DNA of 64,000 nucleotides from assembly GCA_964371055.1 (NCBI GenBank), contig CAYJLF010000013.1, forward strand, positions 1 through 64,000, read 5' to 3'. The position numbers and the translations under genes were made by a program. Every line of letters begins with the position of its first letter. Positions within the stretch are counted from its first letter, which is position 1. A model generated the notes under the pieces. It saw nothing but the letters and a program-made list of their open reading frames with translations. It made no database searches and had not been told where the DNA came from. This document shows, piece after piece, positions 1 to 7,924 of the stretch. Origin of the DNA: CAYJLF01 sp964371055. Lineage in GTDB: Bacteria; Eisenbacteria; RBG-16-71-46; CAIMUX01.

Positions 1-1
1 C

Positions 2-493
2 CTGGGCGAGGCGCTCCGTCGCATCGCCGAGGGAGCCGCGATGATCCGCACCAAGGGGGAGGCCGGCACCGGCGACATCGTCGAGGCGGTGCGGCACATG
101 CGCGCGGTCACCGGCGGGATCCGCGAGCTGACGATCCTGCGCGACGAGGAACTGGCGTCGAAGGCGAAGGAGCTGCAGGCCCCGCTCGAGGTCGTGCGGC
201 TGGTGGCGCGGACCGGGAAACTGCCGGTGCCGAACTTCAGCGCGGGTGGCGTGGCCACTCCGGCCGACGCTGCTCTCATGATGCAGCTCGGCGCGGAGTC
301 GGTCTTCGTCGGCAGCGGCATCTTCAAGTCCTCCGACCCTGCGCTGCGGGCGAAGGCGATCGTCCAGGCCGTGACCCACTTCCGCGACGCGGCGGTCCTC
401 GCGCGGGTCAGCGAGGAGCTGGGTGACGCGATGCCGGGGCTCGACGTCGCGAAGATGGCGCCGGGCGACCTGCTGCAGACCCGCGGCTGGTAG
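2..493 (+). CDS. pdxS: PLP synthase lyase subunit PdxS (5' truncated by window)
   Basis: This is the C-terminal part of the ammonia-using subunit of pyridoxal 5'-phosphate synthase, which condenses ribose 5-phosphate, glyceraldehyde 3-phosphate and ammonia in the cytoplasm. The frame is open from base 2, and the real start lies before the window. The fragment keeps the barrel end with the MIRTKGEAGTG motif (phosphate-binding region) and the MQLGAESVFVGSGIF motif, and it ends with the usual tail of the family. The glutaminase partner pdxT starts 11 bases after the stop, so the two form an operon. The family assignment is secure. Confidence 0.96.
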   Translation: MGEALRRIAEGAAMIRTKGEAGTGDIVEAVRHMRAVTGGIRELTILRDEELASKAKELQAPLEVVRLVARTGKLPVPNFSAGGVATPADAALMMQLGAESVFVGSGIFKSSDPALRAKAIVQAVTHFRDAAVLARVSEELGDAMPGLDVAKMAPGDLLQTRGW

Positions 494-504
494 ACGGGGC
501 GGCG

Positions 505-1263
505 ATGACGTACGAGATGAAGGGGGAGACTGGGCGCTCCCCCGCGAGCCCCGCGAGTCCCGCGGGATCCGACCCCGCGGATGGGACCGGTCCGCCGCCG
601 GTCGGTGTGCTGGCGTTGCAGGGGAACTTCGCGGCCCACGCGCGGGCGCTCGAGGCGGCCGGCAGCGGGCCGGTGCGGGAGGTGCGGACGCCCGAGGAAC
701 TCGTCGGGCTCCGCGGCCTGATCCTCCCCGGCGGCGAAAGCACGGCGCTCCTCCGCCTCATGGCTCCGCTCCACTTCGACGAGGCGTTGCGTCGCTTCCA
801 CCAGGAGGGCGGAGTCCTCTTCGGAACGTGCGCCGGACTGATCCTCCTGGCGACGCGGGTGACCCATCCGGAGCAGCCGAGCCTCGGGTTGATCGATGTC
901 ACCGTAGAACGGAACGCCTACGGCCGTCAGATCGACAGCTTCGTGGCGACCGGGGAGTTCACGCTGCCGGGAGAGGAGGCCGCCCCGGCGGAGATGGTCT
1001 TCATCCGGGCCCCCCGGATCGTCGAGACGGGGCCGGGGGTGACCGTCCTGGCCCGCCTCGACGGGGAGGTGGTCATGGTGGAGCAGGGGTCGGTCATGGC
1101 GGGTTCGTTCCATCCGGAGATGTCCGCGCCCCGTCCCGGCGGAAGCCTGGCGCACCGCTACTTCCTCCGGCGGGCGGTGTATCGAGACCACGAAGAGCGG
1201 ATGGAGGTGACGCCTCGCGGGAATCCGGGTACCGTTCACCCATGTTCCGGGGAAACGGGTTGA
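505..1263 (+). CDS. pdxT: Glutaminase subunit PdxT of PLP synthase
   Basis: Class I glutamine amidotransferase that hydrolyses glutamine and channels ammonia to PdxS. The order GVLALQGNF (about residue 34), PGGEST (75-80), FGTCAG with nucleophile Cys109, and SFHPEMS with His203 and Glu205 gives the complete catalytic triad. At 252 residues it is longer than the usual 190-200. About 32 extra residues rich in Pro, Ala and Ser precede the core, and about 30 follow it. The N-terminal extra part could mean that the true start is later, but no better in-frame start with a ribosome site lies close to the core. It ends where the next gene begins. Confidence 0.95.
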   Translation: MTYEMKGETGRSPASPASPAGSDPADGTGPPPVGVLALQGNFAAHARALEAAGSGPVREVRTPEELVGLRGLILPGGESTALLRLMAPLHFDEALRRFHQEGGVLFGTCAGLILLATRVTHPEQPSLGLIDVTVERNAYGRQIDSFVATGEFTLPGEEAAPAEMVFIRAPRIVETGPGVTVLARLDGEVVMVEQGSVMAGSFHPEMSAPRPGGSLAHRYFLRRAVYRDHEERMEVTPRGNPGTVHPCSGETG

Positions 1264-1274
1264 GGGGAGGTCGG

Positions 1275-2240
1275 GTGTACCGATCGGGTTCGGCCTGCGC
1301 CCGGGTAGCGCTTGCCGCGGCGCTCCTGGCGGGATCGGCGATGCTCTGTCCGGCCATGGCGGGTCGCGAGTTCGAGAAGGTCGCCACGGTCGGGGCGCAG
1401 TTCCTGAAGCTTCCGGTCGGCGCGCGCGGCGTGGCGATGGGCGGGGCCTTCACCGCCGTGGCCGACGACGCCACCTCCGTCTGGTGGAACGTCGGCGCGC
1501 TGGCCCGGCTGGAAGGGGACCTGATCGCGATCCACCACACCCCTTGGTTCGCCGACATCAGCTTCTCGCAGGTGACCTACGTCACCCACATCCGCGCGGT
1601 GCCGGGTACGGTCGCGGTGCACGCGCGGAGCCTCTACATGCCCGAGGAAGACGTTCGCTCCGTCCTGCGTCCGGAGGGAGAGGGGACAACCTTCGACGCG
1701 GGCGACCTCTCGCTGGGGGTGAGCTACGCCCGCAGCCTGACCGACAAGTTCTCCACGGGCATCGGGATGAACTACATCCAGTCGACCCTGGCGACCTATT
1801 CCGCTTCCGCGGTCACCTTCGACTTCGGCACGCTCTACGACACCGGTTACCGCAACGTCACGATCGGGATGCAGATCCAGAACATCGGCAGCCAGATGAC
1901 CTTTATCGAGGAGCCGGTCAAGGTCCCGACCCTCTTCCGGGTGGGGATGGCCTCGCGCCTCATCGATCGCCGGATGCACCGCCTGATCCTCGCGGGCGAG
2001 TTCTCGCATCCGCCGGACAACTCGGAGCGGGCCAACGTCGGCACGGAGTACTCCTTCCAGTCCCTCCTCTTCCTGCGGGCCGGCTGGTACTATCGCTTCG
2101 ACCTCGAGCGCTTCTCCGCCGGCGGCGGCGTGCGGATCCCCGGCGGACTCGCACGCGAGAGCCGGGTCGACTACGCCTACACCGAGATGGATGGCGGCCT
2201 CCCCGGCGTCCACCGGATCAGCGCGGAGTTCCGGTTCTAG
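1275..2240 (+). CDS. PorV/PorQ-family outer membrane protein
   Basis: A secreted beta-barrel-like protein of the PorV/UPF0164 type found in FCB-group bacteria; PorV is the outer-membrane shuttle of type IX secretion in Bacteroidetes. The GTG at 1275 follows a strong GAGGGGAGG site and gives a signal peptide with a hydrophobic core and an Ala-x-Ala cleavage site before GREFEKV. The mature start VGAQFLKLPVGARGVAMGGAFTA is the hallmark of the family, including the DDATSVWWNVGAL segment. The alternative ATG at 1242 overlaps pdxT and has no clear ribosome site. The 3' end overlaps the convergent cstA by 23 bases. A direct role in type IX secretion is inference. Confidence 0.8.
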   Translation: MYRSGSACARVALAAALLAGSAMLCPAMAGREFEKVATVGAQFLKLPVGARGVAMGGAFTAVADDATSVWWNVGALARLEGDLIAIHHTPWFADISFSQVTYVTHIRAVPGTVAVHARSLYMPEEDVRSVLRPEGEGTTFDAGDLSLGVSYARSLTDKFSTGIGMNYIQSTLATYSASAVTFDFGTLYDTGYRNVTIGMQIQNIGSQMTFIEEPVKVPTLFRVGMASRLIDRRMHRLILAGEFSHPPDNSERANVGTEYSFQSLLFLRAGWYYRFDLERFSAGGGVRIPGGLARESRVDYAYTEMDGGLPGVHRISAEFRF

Positions 2241-3972
2241 CCAGATCGCGGAAGAATCTCCCGACCAGCCAGAGCACTCCCAGCGACAGGACCAGCAGCA
2301 CGCCGTCGGCGATGCCGAGCGCCACATTGCGCGCCTTCCAGTAGCGGACGAAGAGGAGGCAGAGCGCGGTGACCGTGGTGGCGACCATGAAGAGCGCCGG
2401 AATGGCGGCGAAGGCGGCGCGACGATGGCGTTGGACGAGCCAGGCGGTGATCGCGATGAGGGTGAGGCCGGCGAGGAGCTGATTGGCCGATCCGAACACG
2501 CCCCAGATCATCGTGTAGGAGTTCGAGAAGGCGAGCGCGGCCGTCAGCGCCACGGCGTTGATGCTGTTGAGCCCGCGGTGGAGCAGCCAGGCCGGCGGGT
2601 GGGGGAGGAGGACCTCCCACAGCTCCTGGAGGAGATAGCGCACGAGGCGGAGAATGGTGTCGGTGGTCGTGAGGACGAATCCCTCGAGCAGCACGATGCC
2701 GAAGATGGTGCCGGCCGAGATCGGCAGGCCGAGCCCGACATGGAGGGTCCGTCCCACCGCCAGCGTGAAAGCCCGGACCGGGTTCCCGCCTGCCTCCCAG
2801 GTCAGCCGGTGATAGTCGGAGAAGCCGAGTGGGCCCAGGAGCATCAGGGTGACGCAGAGCGCCAGGAGACCCTCCAGCAGCATCGCGCCATAGCCGATGA
2901 TCGAAGCGTGTCGCTCGCTGCCGAGCTGCTTGCAGGAGGTCCCTCCGCAGATCAGGGCGTGCGCGCCGGAGCAGGCGCCGCAGGCGATCGTGACGAAGAG
3001 GAAGGGCCAGACCATCCCGAGCTGCGGTCGTGCCTGCGCGGCGGCGAGGTTGAGCGCCGGTCCGCTGACCTCCACTCCCTTGAGCCCGGCGCCGATCAGT
3101 CCGGCGACCATGGCCGCGAGACCGACGTAAAGGATGTGCACGTTGACGAAGTCGCGCGGCTGCAGCACCAGCCAGACCGGCACCCAGGCGGCGGCGAGGC
3201 AGTAGACGAGCAGGATTCCCAGGATCCAGTTCAGCGCGGTGGTCGACTGCGGATCGACCGTGATCGGAAAACGAAAGCCGATCCAGAAGCTGACCGTGCA
3301 GACGGCCAGGGCGAGGGCGGTGCCCCAAAGTGGCGGGAGGCTCCGGCGGTAAAGGAGCCAGCCGATCAAGGGCGCCACCAGCGTGATGATGATCACCGAG
3401 ACGGTCGCGATACCGCCGGTCAGAACGTGGGTGACGCCTCCGAATTCGGCCGTGCGCAGCGCGTGCTGGCCGGCTTCGAGCCCGAGGTCGGCCAGGGCGT
3501 AGTGGGAGGTGAGCGCATCGACCGCGATCCGGAGGAAGGCGGCGCCGACCAGGATGCAGAGGAGGATGGAGAAGGTGACATAGAGGATGAACCCCATCCG
3601 ACCCAACGTCGCGCGCGCGACCTCGGCCACGCTGCGCCCGCCGCTTCGCACGCTGACGAAGAGCGAGGCGAGATCGTGGACCGCCCCCACCAGGGTGACC
3701 CCCAGGAGGATCCAGAGCCAGACCGGGAGGTAGCCGTAGAGCAGGGCCATCGTCGGCCCGACGATCGGCCCCGCCGCGGCGATCGATGCGAAGTGGTGGC
3801 CGAAGAGCACGACCGGCCGGGTAGCGACGAAATCGACGCCGTCGGCTCTCGAGACGGCGGGTGTGGGCTGCTCCGGGTCGATCCCCAGCCAGCGTCCCAC
3901 CAGGCGGCCATAGAGGCGATAGGCCAGCAGCAGGAAGGCGAGGCCGCCGATCATGAGCAGAGCGACGTTCAT
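2218..3972 (-). CDS. cstA: CstA-family carbon starvation protein / pyruvate-type transporter
   Basis: Large inner-membrane protein (584 residues, about 15 hydrophobic segments) of the CstA/BtsT family, which takes up pyruvate or peptides. Family signatures are LFGHHFASIAAAGPIVGP near residue 70, the conserved GAVHD motif, and CGACSGAHALICGGTSCKQ in the middle. The ATG at 3972 overlaps the TGA of mutY in an ATGA arrangement, so the two genes are translationally coupled. The stop lies inside the end of the convergent PorV-like gene. The transported substrate cannot be told from sequence. Confidence 0.9.
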   Translation of the reverse strand: MNVALLMIGGLAFLLLAYRLYGRLVGRWLGIDPEQPTPAVSRADGVDFVATRPVVLFGHHFASIAAAGPIVGPTMALLYGYLPVWLWILLGVTLVGAVHDLASLFVSVRSGGRSVAEVARATLGRMGFILYVTFSILLCILVGAAFLRIAVDALTSHYALADLGLEAGQHALRTAEFGGVTHVLTGGIATVSVIIITLVAPLIGWLLYRRSLPPLWGTALALAVCTVSFWIGFRFPITVDPQSTTALNWILGILLVYCLAAAWVPVWLVLQPRDFVNVHILYVGLAAMVAGLIGAGLKGVEVSGPALNLAAAQARPQLGMVWPFLFVTIACGACSGAHALICGGTSCKQLGSERHASIIGYGAMLLEGLLALCVTLMLLGPLGFSDYHRLTWEAGGNPVRAFTLAVGRTLHVGLGLPISAGTIFGIVLLEGFVLTTTDTILRLVRYLLQELWEVLLPHPPAWLLHRGLNSINAVALTAALAFSNSYTMIWGVFGSANQLLAGLTLIAITAWLVQRHRRAAFAAIPALFMVATTVTALCLLFVRYWKARNVALGIADGVLLVLSLGVLWLVGRFFRDLARTGTPR

Positions 3973-5264
3973 TCCTTCTCCCGGGCGCGCCGCGCGCACG
4001 GCGACACTCGTTCGCGAGCGAGCGCCTTTTCGATGATCGATGATCGTCCGATCCCGGCGAGAGCCGAGTGGTCGACCAGCCGGTAGGCGGCCGGCAGTGG
4101 TCCGCCCCCGGTTCGGATGACGGCGGAGTGTACCTCGAACCGCAGGCGATGGTGGGTGATCGAGTGGCGGAACGATCCGAGCGCCGGTCGCGCTGACGCG
4201 CCGACGCGCGATGAGTCGACCCGAGACCGGTCGGCGCGCGGCGGGTCGACGTGTGACGGGTCGACGCGTGACAGGTCGACGCGAGTCGGTCCGGTGCGCA
4301 GGGTTTCGATTCTGAACCGGGCCGGGAGATCACCGATCTCGTCGGTATCCCGGATCACCGGGAGCCAGAGATGCGGCAGGATCGGCCACGCTCCCCGTTC
4401 CAGGAGGAGGCGTCCCTTCGCGTCGCGGAGGAGAAAGAGATGTTGGTGCCGCTCGATCGGCGCGCGGCGGGCTCGTGCGCGCGGGTAGCGATCCACCTCC
4501 CCGTCGCGACGGGCGCCGCAGAGAGAGGCGACCGGGCACTCGCCGCATCGCGGCCCCCTCGGGCGGCAGATCAGTGCGCCCAGTTCCATCATCGCCTGGT
4601 TGTGATTGCCCGGCTGATCGCGGTCCAGCAGGAAATCGGCCAGCTCCTGCGTGCGCCGCCCCGGCCGATCGTCGGGCGGATCGAGTCGGAAGAGCCTCGA
4701 GAGGACGCGGGCGACGTTGCCGTCGACCACGGCATAGGGCTGGTCATAGGCGATCGAGAGAATGGCCGAAGCCGTGTAGGCTCCGATGCCGGGGATCGCG
4801 CGCGCGTCCTTCCAGTCGCGGGGGAACGTCCCGCCGAACCGGGCGACGACGACGCCGGCTCCCGCCCGGAGCCGCCGCGCCCGGCTGTAATAGCCGAGGC
4901 CGGACCAGAGAGCGAGGGCGCGTTCCTCCGGTGCGTGGGCGAGCGCGGCGGGGTCCGGGAACGCCTGCAGGAACTCCTCGAACCGGGGGATGACCACTTC
5001 GACCCGGGTTTGCTGCAACATGATCTCGGAAACCCAGACGGCCCAGGGATCTCGCATGCGGCGCCAGGGGAGTTCGCGCTTCTCCTTGGTATACCACCCG
5101 GCGAGGTGGCGTTGCAGTACGTCCGGCACGATCGGTGCTCGTTCGGGAGGGGTGTCGGAGACCGGTCGCTGCCGAACCCCCAATCTGCCGGCCGGGGGGG
5201 CCAGATCGGTTCCCGGGGGACCCTTCGGGGCGGCTGCGGTCCGCGTTCTCGATGGCCGGCGCAT
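3969..5264 (-). CDS. mutY: A/G-specific adenine glycosylase MutY
   Basis: Removes adenine mispaired with 8-oxoguanine. The HhH-GPD domain has the catalytic Glu in SEIMLQQTRV, the hairpin IPGIGAYTASAI, the Asp in VVDGNVARV, and a Cys-x6-Cys-x2-Cys-x5-Cys [4Fe-4S] loop beginning CRPRG. The C-terminal NUDIX-like recognition domain has the family FxHxxxxH element (FRHSITHH). Between them lie six near-identical five-residue units of the form S-R-V-D-x, encoded by a 15-bp tandem repeat. Two frames of start are possible in principle: the ATG at 5264, or an upstream ATG at 5330 that would add an unlikely basic leader. Nothing upstream looks like a strong ribosome site. Confidence 0.93.
   Translation of the reverse strand: MRRPSRTRTAAAPKGPPGTDLAPPAGRLGVRQRPVSDTPPERAPIVPDVLQRHLAGWYTKEKRELPWRRMRDPWAVWVSEIMLQQTRVEVVIPRFEEFLQAFPDPAALAHAPEERALALWSGLGYYSRARRLRAGAGVVVARFGGTFPRDWKDARAIPGIGAYTASAILSIAYDQPYAVVDGNVARVLSRLFRLDPPDDRPGRRTQELADFLLDRDQPGNHNQAMMELGALICRPRGPRCGECPVASLCGARRDGEVDRYPRARARRAPIERHQHLFLLRDAKGRLLLERGAWPILPHLWLPVIRDTDEIGDLPARFRIETLRTGPTRVDLSRVDPSHVDPPRADRSRVDSSRVGASARPALGSFRHSITHHRLRFEVHSAVIRTGGGPLPAAYRLVDHSALAGIGRSSIIEKALARERVSPCARRAREKE
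4196..4290. repeat. 15-bp tandem repeat inside mutY
   Basis: About six copies of a 15-base unit containing GTCGAC are spaced exactly 15 bases apart (for example GTCGAC at 4215, 4245, 4260 and 4275, with diverged copies between). The unit is a multiple of three, so it adds five residues per copy to MutY without breaking the frame. Confidence 0.85.
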
Positions 5265-5456
5265 CGGGTCACGATACCACGGCGGCCCCTTCCCGGGGGA
5301 CAGCCGCAAAAATCCGTCTTGACACTCCATGGCCCGCGGGGCTTTCCTTGCGGCTGTTTGTCAGGACGATGTCCGTGTCAGGCCATCGCCGCGGTTCCCT
5401 ACCCCGCAAGACGTGCGGTAACCGGGGCCCGCAATCCGAAAGGAGCAGGGAGTTTT

Positions 5457-6116
5457 ATGGGCGGTCAGGTTGGGTGGATTCGCAGTTCGAAGGCGCTGCT
5501 GCTGATCGGCGCCGTCATGGTTCTAGCTCTGGGGGTCAGCTCCTGCGCGAAGCCGCCCGTGGCCGAGATGGATGCGGCCAAGGCGGCGATCGTGAAGGCT
5601 GAGCAGATGGAAGCGGCGGAGTACGCCGCCGGCGACCTGCGCGCGGCGCAGGATTCGCTGCAGAAGGCCGAGGCCGAGGTTCTGACGCAGAATGGGAAGT
5701 TTGCTCTCTTCCGCAGCTACAAGAAGGCCACGGCGCTGTACCTGTCGGCTCAGACGATGGCGCAGACCGCCGAGCAGAACGCCGTGAAGAACAAGGAGCA
5801 GTTCCGGAAGGATTCCGAGGCGGCGATCGCGCAGGCTCAGACCGACATCGCCGCGGTGAAGGAACTTCTGGCGTCCAAGGAAGTCGCGGCCCTCAAGCGC
5901 GGCAAGGAGACGCGGGAGGCGTTGAAGCAGATCGAGGCCGAGGTGATGGCGGCCGACTCCACCTTGATGACGCAGGTTCAGCAGATGCATACTTCGGAGA
6001 AGTACAAGCAGTCGCTGAGCATGGCGAAGCAGGTGGGCGGCAAGGTCCAGTCGCTGATGTCCGAGATTCAGCAGGCGGTTGAGACCAAGAAGACCATCCG
6101 CAGCATGCCTCGTTAA
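5457..6116 (+). CDS. Coiled-coil lipoprotein, DUF4398-like
   Basis: A 219-residue predicted lipoprotein: a hydrophobic leader ends in the lipobox VSSC, and the rest is almost entirely Ala/Glu/Lys/Gln-rich alpha-helix with heptad character. It resembles the DUF4398 class of periplasmic helical lipoproteins, but no enzyme motif is visible and the function is unknown. The ATG at 5457 follows AAAGGAGCAGGGAG. It is monocistronic: an ideal terminator hairpin follows 53 bases after the stop. A structural envelope role is inference only. Confidence 0.75.
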   Translation: MGGQVGWIRSSKALLLIGAVMVLALGVSSCAKPPVAEMDAAKAAIVKAEQMEAAEYAAGDLRAAQDSLQKAEAEVLTQNGKFALFRSYKKATALYLSAQTMAQTAEQNAVKNKEQFRKDSEAAIAQAQTDIAAVKELLASKEVAALKRGKETREALKQIEAEVMAADSTLMTQVQQMHTSEKYKQSLSMAKQVGGKVQSLMSEIQQAVETKKTIRSMPR

Positions 6117-6168
6117 GGATCCGGGCGCTCCCGGAACGGCGGGGCCGTGTCCGGGAGGCGAATCCTCA

Positions 6169-6207
6169 GGCAGCGGGCCCCAGAAGTAGGGGCCCGCTGC
6201 CTTTCCT
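6169..6207 (+). terminator. Rho-independent terminator
   Basis: A perfect 13-bp stem (GGCAGCGGGCCCC with its complement) encloses a 7-base loop (AGAAGTA) and is followed by TTTCCT. It ends the transcript of the coiled-coil lipoprotein and separates it from the L,D-transpeptidase. Confidence 0.85.
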
Positions 6208-6249
6208 CAGGTGTCCATCATGGATCGATCGGATCGCAGGAGTGAATCG

Positions 6250-7158
6250 ATGAGGAGCCTTCGCCCCAGGGATGGTGGAGTCGGCGCGCGACAGGCCGGA
6301 TCTGCGGCCGCGTGGGTGGTCGCCGTGGCCTGGATCGTGGCTCTCTGCCTCGGGGCGGGGCTCGGCTGCCAGCGGAGCGATCGTCACTCCGAGGGGGCTG
6401 ACTCGCTCTCGACTCCATCCGCCGCTCCGGAGTCTCGCCCCGCCGCGGGCACGGCGGCCAGGCCGGCGGTCAAGCCGGCCGCCAAGCCGCCGGCCAAGCC
6501 GGCCGCCAAGCCGCCGGCCAAGCCGGCCGAGAGCGGCTCGCGGGGAGCGCGCCAGCGCGGGACGAACGGCGATGCCGCGCTTCCTCCTCCGGCCATCCCG
6601 ACGGTGCGCCCGGCGGAGGAGCTGAGCGCGGACGAGCTTCGAGGGGAGGTCGAACTGCTCCGGCGGGAACACGAGAAGCTGGCTCTGGTCAGCGCCCGCC
6701 TGACGCCGCAGGAGCCTTACATCCTGATCAACACCACTCTGAATCGCATGTCGATGAAGATCGGGGACGATTTCATCGTGCGCGATGCCGTGGTCTCGAC
6801 CGGGAGCAATACCGAGTTGATCGAGCAGGAAGGGAAGCGGCGGTCGTGGTTCTTCTCCACCCCGAAGGGCGTGCACACGGTGAAGCGCAAGATGGTCGCA
6901 CCGGTCTGGGTCAAGCCCGACTGGGCCTTCGTCGAGGAGGGCGAACCGATCCCCGGGGCGCAGGCCGAGGCGCGCTTCGAGGAGGGGACGCTGGGGAGGT
7001 ACGGACTCTACTTCGGCAACGGATACCTGATCCACGGAACGCTGTTCCAGCGATTCCTCGGCCAGAGCGTGACGCACGGCTGCGTCCGGGTCGGCGATGC
7101 CGACCTGGAGGCGGTCTACCAGAACGCCAAGGTCGGCACCCGCATCTACATCTACTGA
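6250..7158 (+). CDS. L,D-transpeptidase (YkuD domain), membrane-anchored
   Basis: Predicted periplasmic cross-linking or lipoprotein-attaching enzyme of peptidoglycan. After a hydrophobic N-terminal anchor (possibly a lipoprotein, Cys after GLG) comes a low-complexity Pro-Ala-Lys linker (KPAAKPPAKPAAKPP) suited to span the wall. Next are a short coiled coil and a YkuD domain with the catalytic motif HGCVRV (Cys near residue 278) and the upstream His in GNGYLIHGT. The ATG at 6250 is preceded by GCAGGAG; a GTG at 6211 and ATG at 6220 are alternatives without a ribosome site. The stop overlaps the next start (TGATG), so the two genes are coupled. Confidence 0.88.
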   Translation: MRSLRPRDGGVGARQAGSAAAWVVAVAWIVALCLGAGLGCQRSDRHSEGADSLSTPSAAPESRPAAGTAARPAVKPAAKPPAKPAAKPPAKPAESGSRGARQRGTNGDAALPPPAIPTVRPAEELSADELRGEVELLRREHEKLALVSARLTPQEPYILINTTLNRMSMKIGDDFIVRDAVVSTGSNTELIEQEGKRRSWFFSTPKGVHTVKRKMVAPVWVKPDWAFVEEGEPIPGAQAEARFEEGTLGRYGLYFGNGYLIHGTLFQRFLGQSVTHGCVRVGDADLEAVYQNAKVGTRIYIY

Positions 7159-7868
7159 TGAACCATCCCATGCGAAGGGTGATCCTCGCTCTTGCCCTCG
7201 GCCTCGGCGTCACGGCCCTGGCCGCTCCGGCCTTCGGCCAGGACGGCGCGGACCGGGAGCGGCTCGTGGAAGAGCGGTCCCGCCTGCTGGTCGAGAACGC
7301 CGCGATGCGGGCCCGTCTCTCGCTCAGCAAGGACCAGTCGGTCTACCTCGTGGCGGACCTGGGGAGCCGGCGCCTGCGTCTGGAGTTGCAGGGCGTCGCC
7401 CTCTACTCGGTGCCGATCCAGGAAGTGGCGCTGAATCGCCACGCGCGGCGCGTTCTCCGGGGTCCGGATCGCGTGCGCCTGCTCGAGTCCCCGTTCACGC
7501 TGAGCGAGGATCGCTGGTTCGAGGTGAGCAAGACGCTGGCGCTCAAAGACTCCGCCGCGGTCCGCAGCGAGCCCGACACGACCGGGGCGCTGATGCAGGC
7601 GATCCGCACCAGCCCGGTCACGGCCATGCTCCAGTTCGACCGGCGCCTGACGATGGTGCTCGACGGCCAGCCGCCCCGTACCCGCTGGGAGATCTGGCGC
7701 GAGAAGGCGAAGGCGTGGTTGCGTTCCTGGTCGGCGGCGACGCTGGAGGGGATCCTGCGGCGGCAGTCGAGTGACGAGGTGATGGTGACTCTGGTTCTGA
7801 CTCCGTCCGACGTGCGGAGCTTTGCGCCGACTCTGACCGAAGGAACGCGGCTGATCCTGATCCTGTGA
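7158..7868 (+). CDS. Secreted protein coupled to the L,D-transpeptidase; possible non-catalytic YkuD-like companion
   Basis: A 236-residue exported protein with a clear signal peptide (cleavage after PAFG or FGQ), a short coiled coil (RERLVEERSRLLVENAAMRARL) and then a strand pattern QSVYLVADLGSRRLRLELQGV. That pattern mirrors the opening strands of the YkuD domain next door (PYILINTTLNRMSMKIGDD). No HGC motif is present, so any YkuD relation would be to an inactive form. Translation is coupled to the preceding gene (stop and start share an A). The function is unknown; an accessory or regulatory role for the transpeptidase is inference. Confidence 0.6.
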   Translation: MNHPMRRVILALALGLGVTALAAPAFGQDGADRERLVEERSRLLVENAAMRARLSLSKDQSVYLVADLGSRRLRLELQGVALYSVPIQEVALNRHARRVLRGPDRVRLLESPFTLSEDRWFEVSKTLALKDSAAVRSEPDTTGALMQAIRTSPVTAMLQFDRRLTMVLDGQPPRTRWEIWREKAKAWLRSWSAATLEGILRRQSSDEVMVTLVLTPSDVRSFAPTLTEGTRLILIL

Positions 7869-7870
7869 AC

Positions 7871-7900
7871 CTGACTGGGTGATCGGGCGATCCCCGTCAG
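7871..7900. terminator. Hairpin between convergent genes
   Basis: CTGAC, GGG and GATC pair with GATC, CCC and GTCAG around a GGGC loop, with two bulged T residues, giving a 12-bp stem between two convergent stop codons. There is no T-run, so termination efficiency is uncertain. Its end overlaps a 14-base match to the terminal repeat of the element at 23739-24018. Confidence 0.5.
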
Positions 7901-7924
7901 CACCCTGCTATGCGCCCGAGCCGC

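Noticed and set aside
2191..4086. Long plus-strand open frame opposite cstA and mutY
   Set aside because: Its product is Glu/Arg/Asp/Gly-rich without domain character, and it is antisense to clear genes; typical for high-GC third-position bias.
4196..4290. Repeat array as a CRISPR
   Set aside because: The 15-bp units are directly adjacent with no spacers, and they code within MutY.
5319..5347. TTGACA upstream of the coiled-coil lipoprotein as a promoter
   Set aside because: No acceptable minus-ten lies 16-18 bases downstream (CTTTCC or similar).
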